This document shows positions 1 through 6,900 of a DNA stretch of 53,130 bases, one piece after another. Location of the stretch: positions 1-53,130 of the forward strand of contig NZ_JAELUC010000024.1 of the NCBI RefSeq assembly GCF_016429155.1. Reading direction: 5' to 3'. Made by a program: the position numbers and the translations under genes. The notes under the pieces were generated by a model. It ran no database searches and was not told the origin of the DNA. It saw nothing but the letters and a program-made list of their open reading frames with translations. The first letter of the stretch is position 1, and every line of letters starts with the position of its first letter. The stretch comes from Pedobacter sp. ASV12. Its GTDB lineage: Bacteria; Bacteroidota; Bacteroidia; Sphingobacteriales; Sphingobacteriaceae.

Positions 1-2
1 GA

Positions 3-494
3 ATACCTGCATTAAAACAGAAAGGTTTTGAGCACTCTCCTTTTTCCAGCGCGTGGTTTGGCCGGAATAACCTTATTGATTCTACCTATAAATTATGTAG
101 AATTTCCAAGAACTCTGAATTAGAAATGTTAACTACCCACATAACAAGAGAGGATAGTTGGATTCAAATTTTTCTGAACATCTTTAAACTAGAACCGACA
201 ATAAACGCTTTAACCGAATTGAAAGAAAGAGACGGTATACAATTTGGATTACCTCCAAACAATATGACTGAAATGCGCTTAAGGATGGATGATTATAAGG
301 GGCCACCCCTGTTTCATGGCGTGAGACATAAGCTCAAATCTTTCTATACTGAAAAGGGATTTGAAGAAAGCGTTCAAAATCTGGGAGAGCTCATCAAAAA
401 AGACATGGAAAACATAGACCATTTTATAAAGAGATGGCATGAGCTCCACAAGCCTACTGTAACCGATTGGGAAGGGAATAAAATAAGCTCTTGA
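3..494 (+). CDS. Hypothetical protein, 5'-truncated by the window edge
   Basis: The reading frame is open from base 3 to the TGA at 492-494 (163 codons) with no stop, so the ATG at 126 is probably internal and the true start lies outside the window. I do not recognise a family. The visible part is soluble and charged, with no signal peptide or membrane segment; the C-terminal third is probably helical (residues around VQNLGELIKKDMENIDHFI). Codon use is more A+T-rich than in the genes downstream, which is compatible with an acquired gene but is weak evidence on its own. It converges on the response regulator, with 6 bases between the two stop codons. Confidence 0.6.
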   Translation: MPALKQKGFEHSPFSSAWFGRNNLIDSTYKLCRISKNSELEMLTTHITREDSWIQIFLNIFKLEPTINALTELKERDGIQFGLPPNNMTEMRLRMDDYKGPPLFHGVRHKLKSFYTEKGFEESVQNLGELIKKDMENIDHFIKRWHELHKPTVTDWEGNKISS

Positions 495-500
495 CAACCT

Positions 501-1136
501 TTAAGTCAACCCATGCAAAGTAGCCAGCTTAATCAGTTCGGCTACATTTTTAGCCCCAAACTTCTGCATCAGGTTGCGTCTGTGGGTTTCGATGGTAAGC
601 GGACTGATGAAAAGCTTATGGCCGATATCAGCGGTGGTAAGGCCTTCAGCAATCAATGGCAGGATTTCTTTTTCCCTGGCCGTTAATGTCGGAAATCCTT
701 GGGGCATAATGGTTGATGGCCTGGCCATAATGCCTTTTACCTCTTCGCTTAGGGCCACTTGTCCGCGGATAGCCGTATTTAAACAATCCATCAACTCATT
801 GGCCGATGCGTTTTTCAGCAGATAACCACTTGCTCCATGTTGCAAAGCCTGCATGATAATGCTTCTTTCGCTATGGTTGCTCAGGATGATAATGTTGGTT
901 TCGGGATGTTTTTGCTTGATTTCCTTGCATAAATCCAAACCGTTTTTATCGGGCAAGGTAATGTCGAGCAGCACAATATCCACAATTACGCCGTTCAAGA
1001 ACTTCAAAAACGATTCGCCGGTATGAAACGACCCTACCATGTCGATATGTGGTTTATCCAAAAGCAAAAGCTTAAGGCCTTCTACAACAATCGGATGATC
1101 ATCCACTATGGCTAAAGTTATTTTTTCGGGCAGCAT
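501..1136 (-). CDS. NarL/LuxR-type response regulator
   Basis: Two-component response regulator that binds DNA when phosphorylated. Counting from an upstream TTG (1145): the acidic pair is D15-D16 in AIVDDHP, the phospho-acceptor D61 in LLDITLPD, the switch Ser89 and the conserved Lys111. A LuxR-type HTH starts near residue 154 (LTAREKEIL) and runs to the C terminus, with the recognition helix around SPLTIETHRRNLM. I prefer the ATG at 1136 over the TTG at 1145, because the TTG has no better upstream signal and the ATG has GAAG about 7 bases before it. No histidine kinase lies nearby, so it is an orphan here and its signal and targets cannot be read from the context. Confidence 0.93.
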   Translation of the reverse strand: MLPEKITLAIVDDHPIVVEGLKLLLLDKPHIDMVGSFHTGESFLKFLNGVIVDIVLLDITLPDKNGLDLCKEIKQKHPETNIIILSNHSERSIIMQALQHGASGYLLKNASANELMDCLNTAIRGQVALSEEVKGIMARPSTIMPQGFPTLTAREKEILPLIAEGLTTADIGHKLFISPLTIETHRRNLMQKFGAKNVAELIKLATLHGLT

Positions 1137-1405
1137 GCACTTCAATATTTAGGCTGTTTTTACCAATTCGCGGAATAAAGTTCCACTTTTTCAGCGCTCT
1201 TCCAACGAGAGGGTTAAACTAGGCATTTGAATAGTTTTTCTCAAAAAAATCAGAAAAATCCATGAAAACCAGTAGACAAATTTCATGGCATACGGGTATT
1301 TAAAATCATGCTTCCACCTACTAAGTTTGGGTATGGTTAGCCAGTAAAACACACTGGCTCTGGAGAAAAAAATTACAAGTTGTTAGAATTCAAAAATAAC
1401 AGGTT

Positions 1406-1843
1406 ATGAAAAACATCTTTTTATTCGTGTTTGCGATTGCTCTCTTATTGAGTGCCAACCAATCTTTAGCGCAGAATGCCGTAGACCGTGGGCTTGGGAA
1501 AGCCAAAGAGGTAGGAAATACCGTTGATAATGCCAAAAACACAGCCGACAAACTGCTGGGCCTGTTTGGCAAAAAGAAAAAAACCGAGGCCGAGAGCACT
1601 ACCGTTATTTCGATCAATGGCGGCACGTTGGCTACCATCAAACAAATCAAGGCCGATGTTGAAGCCTGTAAAGGCGTTACCGAAAGCGCCATGAAGTTTA
1701 GCTCAACCGGCTCAAAAATCACGGTTAAGCATGCCGGCACTACCGAAGATTTATTAAAACTATTGCAGACCAAATCAACGGCTTTTGGCGATAAAAATAT
1801 TACCGGAATAGATGAAGGCGAAATCGGCCTTAAGGTAAACTAA
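1406..1843 (+). CDS. Secreted hypothetical protein
   Basis: 145 residues with a Sec signal peptide (MKNIFLFVFAIALLLSA, likely cleavage after SLA, about residue 22). The mature part starts with a Lys/Ala/Asp-rich, amphipathic helical stretch (GKAKEVGNTVDNAKNTADKL), then a KKKK patch, then a compact alpha/beta-looking second half. I do not recognise a named family. The gene stands alone between the response regulator and the TonB receptor and is followed by a good terminator at 1885-1915, so it is probably monocistronic and periplasmic. Confidence 0.75.
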   Translation: MKNIFLFVFAIALLLSANQSLAQNAVDRGLGKAKEVGNTVDNAKNTADKLLGLFGKKKKTEAESTTVISINGGTLATIKQIKADVEACKGVTESAMKFSSTGSKITVKHAGTTEDLLKLLQTKSTAFGDKNITGIDEGEIGLKVN

Positions 1844-1884
1844 TTTAAAATTGTTTTTAAAGTAAACAGCTTAGTGAGTTCAAG

Positions 1885-1915
1885 GGCTGCCTTAAGGGGT
1901 AGCCTTTGTTGTTTA
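1885..1915 (+). terminator. Intrinsic terminator after the secreted hypothetical gene
   Basis: A 7-bp stem (1885-1891 GGCTGCC with 1898-1904 GGTAGCC, one G-T pair) and a 6-base loop, followed by a T-rich tail TTTGTTGTTT. It lies 41 bases after the stop at 1843. Confidence 0.7.
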
Positions 1916-1946
1916 TATTCGGCTTATAAAATTGAAAAAACTGGTT

Positions 1947-1954
1947 TATATTTG
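1947..1954 (+). promoter_or_regulatory. Candidate -7 promoter element for the TonB receptor
   Basis: TATATTTG matches the Bacteroidota -7 consensus TAnnTTTG. A TTG lies at 1932-1934, but the spacing is only 12 bases against the usual 19-21, so the -33 element is uncertain. It would give a leader of about 70 bases before the GTG start at 2033. Confidence 0.4.
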
Positions 1955-2032
1955 ATCGCCATGCTGCTAAAGGCGGGCAAGCCTTGTCGTTAGCTTATTA
2001 GTGTCCCATCATCTGTACTCAATTTTTTCAAA

Positions 2033-4087
2033 GTGAAATTAATTGCCACCTTCCTGCTTGTGTTTGCCGTGCATGTTGTCCACGCCCAAACCTCAAATGC
2101 TGATAGTACCCAAAAGCTGAGCGAGGTAATCGTTAAGGGATACTTTAATCCACAAACTTTGCTACGCACACCGGCCGCAGTTAACCTGCTAGACAGCAAC
2201 CAATTTCAAAACCAGCCCAGGGCCTCCTTAATAAGCCTTGCGAATACCGTTCCGGGTGTGAGAATGGAGGAAAGGTCGCCCGGCAGCTATCGGCTTTCAT
2301 TGCGGGGCAGCTTATTGCGTTCGCCCTTTGGCATTCGAAATGTAAAAATATACTTCGCCGATTTTCCACTTACAGATGCCGGTGGCAATACTTACCTCAA
2401 TCTCATCGACTTGGCTGGCATCGGCAACCTCGAAATTTATAAGGGCCCGGAAGCCAGCACATTTGGTGCAAACACAGGTGGTGCCCTGTTGATCAATCCG
2501 CTTTTAAAAGCAAAAAACGAAATCGAGCTTGGAGTAGATGCCGGATCTTACGGTCTTTTCCACCAAACGGCTAGTGTTGATCGGGTTTACCCCCATTATC
2601 GTTTCAATATAACCGAGGGCTATCAAAGAAGTGATGGCTACCGGCAAAATAGTGCCTTGCAAAGAAAGTATGTACAAACTACGCAACAATGGAACTACAA
2701 TTTAAGGGGGCAACTAAAGGCTTTCGTATTTTTTAGCGACCTCAGCTATGAAACCCCTGGTGGATTAACCGCACAGCAACTGGCATCGAACCCTAGACTG
2801 GCCAGGCCTGCTACACCAACCCTGCCTGGCGCAGTTAGTCAGCAGGCAGGCATCTACAATCAAAGCATTTTTGGTGGCTTGGCCAATCAATACCAAATAA
2901 ATCCGCACTTTAAACATATAATTGCTGTTTTCGGGAGCTATACCGATTTCAAAAACCCTTTCATCACCAATTTCGAAAAACGCAAAGAAAGCACGTTTGG
3001 CCTACGCACCCTGGTACAATTTGAAACTGCCAGTACCAATTTCGGTTATCATGTACAGGCTGGCGTAGAAATGGCCAATACCCATAGCGACATTCGAAAT
3101 TTCAATAATGACCGGGGAACAACTGCGGCATTACAAGCTGCCGACGCCTTGAATGCGAGTCTGCGTTTTGCCTTTTTAAGAATGAACTTCGATATTAGTC
3201 AACGTTGGCTAATTGAGCTTGGCTCGAGCCTCAATTTTTTCAGGTACAGCTATCAGAGCTACTTTTCCCTCAACATTGCCAAGCGCAAGCGAAATTTTGA
3301 TGCACAATGGATGCCCAAAATTGGCAGTTCTTTTTTGGTAAACGCTAACCTATCGCTCCGGGCGTCGGTAAGCAAAGGCTATTCGCCTCCTACCTTAGCT
3401 GAAGTAAGGTCGTCAGACAACATCATCAATAACAACCTGCAAGCTGAAGCGGGATGGAACTATGAGGCGGGCTTAAGGTGGAAAACTAACGGTCAGCGCT
3501 TTTATGTAGATGGCAGTATTTATGAATTTCGTTTAAAAGATGCAATTGTAAGGCGCCTCAACGCCAATGACATAGAATATTTTATCAATGCCGGTGGTAC
3601 CCAACAACGCGGAATCGAATTAATGGCTTCCTGGTCTATTATCCGCAACCATGCCACAAACCTGATCAGCAACCTTCAATTAAACAGCGCTTACACTTAT
3701 GCCCATTATCGTTTTGTTGACTTCAAAAATGCAAACCAGGATTACTCTGGAAATCGTTTAACCGGAATTCCTAGCCATGTTTGGTACAATAGCCTAGCAC
3801 TTGAACTGAAACAGCGCTTTTTCTTTTTTGTACAACAAAGCTATAATACATCCATACCGCTTAACGATGCTAATACCTTCTATGCCAAAAACTACTTCTT
3901 AACAGACCTTAAAGTTGGGGGCAAAAATTTGCGTTTGGGCAGCAAGCTGGCAAGTATAAATATTGGCATCAACAACCTCTTTAACCGAAGCTACAGTTTA
4001 GGCAACGACTTAAATGCGGCCGGCAACAGGTTTTACAACCCTGCTCCAGGCATTAACTATTATGCTGGCCTTTCGTTAAAGCTATAG
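2033..4087 (+). CDS. TonB-dependent outer-membrane receptor
   Basis: 684 residues. A signal peptide (cleavage after VHA-Q, about residue 18) is followed by a TonB-box-like SEVIVKG around residues 30-36, then a plug domain to about residue 150 (LANTVPGVRMEERSPGSYRL, NLEIYKGPEASTFGANTGGAL), then a 22-strand-type barrel with the usual C-terminal region (INIGINNLFNRSYS) ending in a hydrophobic GLSLKL. There is no N-terminal carboxypeptidase-regulatory-like domain and no SusD partner, so it resembles FecA/BtuB-type receptors for iron chelates or other small ligands rather than a SusC glycan importer. The substrate is not readable. The start is GTG at 2033. No ABC or TonB/ExbBD genes are adjacent. 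A hairpin at 4096-4117 separates it from convergent ssb. Confidence 0.92.
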   Translation: MKLIATFLLVFAVHVVHAQTSNADSTQKLSEVIVKGYFNPQTLLRTPAAVNLLDSNQFQNQPRASLISLANTVPGVRMEERSPGSYRLSLRGSLLRSPFGIRNVKIYFADFPLTDAGGNTYLNLIDLAGIGNLEIYKGPEASTFGANTGGALLINPLLKAKNEIELGVDAGSYGLFHQTASVDRVYPHYRFNITEGYQRSDGYRQNSALQRKYVQTTQQWNYNLRGQLKAFVFFSDLSYETPGGLTAQQLASNPRLARPATPTLPGAVSQQAGIYNQSIFGGLANQYQINPHFKHIIAVFGSYTDFKNPFITNFEKRKESTFGLRTLVQFETASTNFGYHVQAGVEMANTHSDIRNFNNDRGTTAALQAADALNASLRFAFLRMNFDISQRWLIELGSSLNFFRYSYQSYFSLNIAKRKRNFDAQWMPKIGSSFLVNANLSLRASVSKGYSPPTLAEVRSSDNIINNNLQAEAGWNYEAGLRWKTNGQRFYVDGSIYEFRLKDAIVRRLNANDIEYFINAGGTQQRGIELMASWSIIRNHATNLISNLQLNSAYTYAHYRFVDFKNANQDYSGNRLTGIPSHVWYNSLALELKQRFFFFVQQSYNTSIPLNDANTFYAKNYFLTDLKVGGKNLRLGSKLASINIGINNLFNRSYSLGNDLNAAGNRFYNPAPGINYYAGLSLKL

Positions 4088-4095
4088 AAGAAAGA

Positions 4096-4117
4096 TGGGC
4101 GCCATTGCTGGCGCCCA
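4096..4117 (-). terminator. Terminator hairpin between the TonB receptor and ssb
   Basis: A perfect 8-bp stem (TGGGCGCC 4096-4103 / GGCGCCCA 4110-4117) with a 6-base loop. Read on the minus strand it is followed by TCTTTCTTCT, so it mainly terminates ssb. On the plus strand the tail is poor in T. Confidence 0.7.
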
Positions 4118-4128
4118 TTGCAACAAAC

Positions 4129-4473
4129 TTAATTTGCGACATCTGTTTCCCTAATGTTAACCTCCGTTACCACTATGTCTGTAGTATAGCGCTTGCTTCC
4201 GTCTTTTGCATCATAAGTACCGCTCTGCAACCTCCCTTCAATCTGCAATGGCGTGCCTTTCTTGATATGCGCTTCGGCAAAGTCTGCCTTCGCATTCCAA
4301 AAAGTCAGCGTAAACCATTGGGTTTTCCTAACCTCTTCCCCTGTTGCACTTTTGTAGCGCTCGTTCACGGCTAAATTTACCCGTGCCAACTTCTGATTGC
4401 CCGATAGGGCCTTAACTTCCGCATCGCCACCGGCGAAACCGCTCAATACTACTTTGTTTGTTACATTTTCCAT
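4129..4473 (-). CDS. ssb: Single-stranded DNA-binding protein
   Basis: 114 residues from the ATG at 4473; an in-frame TTG at 4482 would add three residues and is less likely. One OB fold fills almost the whole protein: NKVVLSGFAGGDAEVK, then ARVNLAVNERYK, the core motif TQWFTLTFWNAKADFAEAHIKKGTPLQIEGRL, and the closing strand TTDIVVTEVNI. It lacks the long Gly/Pro-rich linker and acidic DDDIPF-type tail of the main housekeeping SSB, so it is the short form often present as a second SSB in Bacteroidota, perhaps for repair, competence or mobile DNA. That role is inference. The region upstream carries repeated TATCCG half-sites (see 4574-4631). Confidence 0.92.
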   Translation of the reverse strand: MENVTNKVVLSGFAGGDAEVKALSGNQKLARVNLAVNERYKSATGEEVRKTQWFTLTFWNAKADFAEAHIKKGTPLQIEGRLQSGTYDAKDGSKRYTTDIVVTEVNIRETDVAN

Positions 4474-4573
4474 GTGCTTCAATTTTAAGTGACTAAATAA
4501 TTAACGAACAGCAACCTCTTGCCGACTATACAAAATTGAACTGTTGAGGGAAAATAATCGGAAGTTAACCGCG

Positions 4574-4631
4574 TATATCCGTATATAACCGGATATAAAA
4601 CAGTAATCGGATAAAGTGGTGGCGATATCCG
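4574..4631. promoter_or_regulatory. Cluster of TATCCG/CGGATA half-sites between ssb and the zinc-ribbon gene
   Basis: TATATCCG (4574-4581) and CGGATATA (4590-4597) form a perfect 8-bp inverted repeat with an 8-base A+T spacer. Further copies of the core follow: TCGGATA at about 4607-4613 and GATATCCG at 4624-4631. They sit in the shared upstream region of the divergent genes ssb and 4678-5025, which suggests an operator for one or both. The regulator is unknown. Confidence 0.45.
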
Positions 4632-4677
4632 TTTCTTTTTGTAAATTGAACCGTCATCCCATGCAAAAACTACCACT

Positions 4678-5025
4678 ATGGAACGCTGCTGCCTGGACTG
4701 CAATGCGCCCATTAAAGGGCGTGCCGACAAAAAATTCTGCGACGACCAATGCCGCAGCCATTACAACAATTGCCTAAAAGCTGACAACTGCAGCTTGATG
4801 AAACAGGTTAACCAGATCTTAAAAAAGAACCGAGACCTGCTCAAAGCCCAAAATGCCGATGGCACAGTAAAACTGCATAAAAACGACCTCGTTAAAAAGG
4901 GCTTCGACTTCAAATACCACACCCACACCCTCGTTACCACCAATGGAGGCACCTATTTCTTTTGTTACGAATACGGCTATCTGGTTTTAGAAAACAGCGA
5001 ACTCCTACTGGTTAAACGTGAGTAG
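4678..5025 (+). CDS. Small zinc-ribbon protein (DUF2116-like)
   Basis: 115 residues. The N terminus carries four cysteines in a zinc-ribbon arrangement (C4/C5-x2-C8, then C21 and C25 in GRADKKFCDDQCRSHYNN), the pattern of small zinc-finger proteins common in Bacteroidota. A charged helix (residues 40-60) and a beta-rich C-terminal part (FDFKYHTHTLVTTNGGTYFFC) follow. Nucleic-acid binding is plausible from the zinc ribbon but is not shown. It is divergent from ssb across a 200-base region rich in TATCCG repeats. Confidence 0.78.
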   Translation: MERCCLDCNAPIKGRADKKFCDDQCRSHYNNCLKADNCSLMKQVNQILKKNRDLLKAQNADGTVKLHKNDLVKKGFDFKYHTHTLVTTNGGTYFFCYEYGYLVLENSELLLVKRE

Positions 5026-5083
5026 TCCATTTTTCGGCAACCCATTTTCCGATACCATGTAAATACTTTTTATATTTACCTTG

Positions 5084-5308
5084 ATGGAAAACAAAGAATT
5101 CAGGGAAATCGCAGCCCAATTCAGGCACCCCAGTGGAGCAAAGCGATCGGAAATGGCTGTTATGACGAACAAGACCAAGATTGGCATGACCATGGATGCC
5201 ATCAAAAATCTCGTCCTCAAAACCCACGATCAGCTATCGGAAACTATACAATATTTAAAAAATGGAAAGCCTTGTTGCTCAACAGCCTTTCTAAATAAAA
5301 GCCAATAA
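5084..5308 (+). pseudogene. N-terminal remnant of a class I SAM-dependent methyltransferase
   Basis: Residues 1-46 (MENKEFREIAAQFRHPSG, then NKTKIGMTMDAIKNLVLKTHD) follow the N terminus of the UbiE/Methyltransf_11-type enzymes of Bacteroidota, in which a ...QLRxPSGxxG...MNxxNxxMT...I..L.L....LLELGHGNG pattern precedes the SAM-binding motif I. Here the similarity stops exactly where motif I should begin. The frame runs on for about 25 unrelated residues (ending PCCSTAFLNKSQ) to a TAA. No catalytic or SAM-binding region survives, so this is either a decayed gene or a very short ORF using a leftover start. The ATG at 5084 is preferred; a TTG lies just before it. Confidence 0.6.
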
Positions 5309-5345
5309 ATACCTCAATCATCCCTTTAACCTAAACAACAAAACC

Positions 5346-5801
5346 ATGAAATCATTCGCCTTGATGCTTCTACTTGGTTCGTTCTTATTTGCATGTAGCG
5401 GCAAAAACGAGTCGCAAAGTACCGAAAACACCAAAATAACGAACAGCAACGAAGCATTGATCAAACAGTATTTCAATTACTTTAACCAACACAATTGGAC
5501 CAAAATGGCTGCAATGTATGCCGATACCGCCGATTTTAAAGACCCGTCACTGGGCAAGGGCATCGTAAAGCAAACCCGTGCACAAACCATTAAAAAATAC
5601 AGCGAACTGCAGCAGCTGTTTCCGAATGTAAAAGACAGCCTTGTGAATATTTATCCAGCCGGAGATAAACATATCGTAGTAGAATTTATATCAACCGGCA
5701 CCGCATCAGACAAATCGAGTTTCGACATGCCGATTTGCACCATTTTCACTATCGAAAAAGGACTGATCACCAAAGACTTTACCTATTACGACAATTTTTA
5801 A
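5346..5801 (+). CDS. Lipoprotein with a SnoaL-like (NTF2-fold) domain
   Basis: 151 residues. A lipoprotein signal peptide ends in LFAC with the lipidated cysteine at residue 17. The mature part, from about residue 36 (NEALIKQYFNYFNQHNWTKMAAMYADTADFKDPSLG), has the helix-turn-helix-strand start of the SnoaL/NTF2-like fold, followed by the typical strands HIVVEFISTG and ICTIFTIEKGLI. Such proteins may bind or turn over small molecules; no catalytic residues can be assigned. It is followed at 106 bases by the DinB-like gene. Confidence 0.8.
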   Translation: MKSFALMLLLGSFLFACSGKNESQSTENTKITNSNEALIKQYFNYFNQHNWTKMAAMYADTADFKDPSLGKGIVKQTRAQTIKKYSELQQLFPNVKDSLVNIYPAGDKHIVVEFISTGTASDKSSFDMPICTIFTIEKGLITKDFTYYDNF

Positions 5802-5906
5802 AGACCATAAAAAATCCTGGCATAACCAGCATTTGCTTGCGAACAATAATGCTGCTAACTTTAATTGGCCCCGGCAACAGGGCACCAAAAAATTCAATAA
5901 CCGCTC

Positions 5907-6491
5907 ATGGAAAGTTATTTAGAAAGCGTCAGAAAACAGTTGGCCTATTATAAGCAGCTGGGCGATAAAACGTTCGACCAATTAACCGAAAATCAATTGT
6001 TTTGGCAGTACAACGACGACAGCAACAGCATTGCCATGATTGTTAAACATTTATGGGGCAACATGCTGTCGAGATGGACTGATTTTCTGACCACCGATGG
6101 GGAAAAGCCCAGTAGAGACCGTGAGGCCGAATTTGTAAACGACATCAAAAACAGGCAGGAATTACTGACCAAGTGGAATGAAGGTTGGCAATGTCTTTTC
6201 GATGCCATCAATCCCTTAACCGAAGCCGATTTGAGCAGGGAAATCTTCATTCGCAACCAGGGCCACACCGTAATGGAAGCTATCAACAGGCAACTGGCGC
6301 ACTACCCCTACCACGTAGGACAAATTGTATTTTTGGGCAAGATGCTTTGCAACCAGCATTGGCAATCGCTTTCTATCCCCAAGGGCAGTTCGGTTGCTTT
6401 TAATGCCGAGAAGTTTGCGCAGCCCAAACACAGGCAGCATTTTACCGACGAATTTCTAGACCTGCGTGGCTATGATGAGGAAGCCGACTGA
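5907..6491 (+). CDS. DUF1572/DinB-like four-helix metal-binding protein
   Basis: 194 residues, close to the full length of the DUF1572 branch of the DinB/YfiT superfamily. The three histidines that bind a metal in this superfamily can be seen: H48 (IVKHLWGN), H132 and H136 (LAHYPYHVGQI). Many relatives are thiol-dependent S-transferases using bacillithiol or mycothiol; others have no known activity. No signal peptide, so cytoplasmic. A long hairpin at 6569-6607 follows and probably ends its transcript. Confidence 0.88.
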   Translation: MESYLESVRKQLAYYKQLGDKTFDQLTENQLFWQYNDDSNSIAMIVKHLWGNMLSRWTDFLTTDGEKPSRDREAEFVNDIKNRQELLTKWNEGWQCLFDAINPLTEADLSREIFIRNQGHTVMEAINRQLAHYPYHVGQIVFLGKMLCNQHWQSLSIPKGSSVAFNAEKFAQPKHRQHFTDEFLDLRGYDEEAD

Positions 6492-6568
6492 CCAATTGAA
6501 GCAAGGTTTTAGCAGTGCAATTAAACCACTATTCCCTATGCAAAGGGTCTAAATTTGAGTCAAAAATC

Positions 6569-6607
6569 AAAATGCAGGTAAAAAAATTACTTTTTTACCT
6601 GCATTTT
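6569..6607. terminator. Perfect 17-bp hairpin, bidirectional terminator
   Basis: 6569-6585 pairs without mismatch with 6591-6607 around a 5-base loop. The stem core is ATGCAGGT/ACCTGCAT, with six A-T pairs at the loop side and AAAA/TTTT at the base, so a T-run exists on both strands. It lies 78 bases after the DinB-like gene and also downstream of the decayed minus-strand barrel gene, so it may serve both. Confidence 0.75.
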
Positions 6608-6683
6608 AACACAACAAAGCCTTGCTGACAAGCCGTATCAAAATAGATTTGGTCCGTTGTCGAAAAATCACATTTTACGGCGT

Positions 6684-6845
6684 TTAGAATGTGCCAAAGG
6701 CTAAAACAGCATGCGCATCAAGCGTATTATCCCATTTTTTTTGACCTTCCCAGTCAATGTTTCAACTCGAATCGGCCTTGCCAAAGGTCTGGTTTAAATC
6801 GATATTCATGTTATTTTTAGGGTTCCAAGTAATGGCAGTCAGCCC
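6684..6845 (-). pseudogene. C-terminal remnant of an outer-membrane beta-barrel protein
   Basis: On the minus strand, the frame from 6845 to the TAA at 6684 reads LTAITWNPKNNMNIDLNQ..., a TGA at 6762-6764, and then DWEGQKKWDNTLDAH and VLAFGTF-stop. The alternating polar/hydrophobic residues and a C-terminal aromatic (GTF) are the signature of the last strands of an outer-membrane barrel. A TAA blocks the frame upstream at 6846-6848, and no start is present. I infer a decayed porin-like gene of which only the last strands remain, now interrupted by one in-frame stop. The exact family cannot be named from about 53 codons. Confidence 0.4.
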
Positions 6846-6900
6846 TTAAGACCTTGGCATCGCTGCCCTTGCCTCACAAAAATCAAATTCAACCCTAACC

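Noticed and set aside
4105..4374. Plus-strand frame opposite ssb
   Set aside because: A shadow of ssb on the other strand; no signal of its own.
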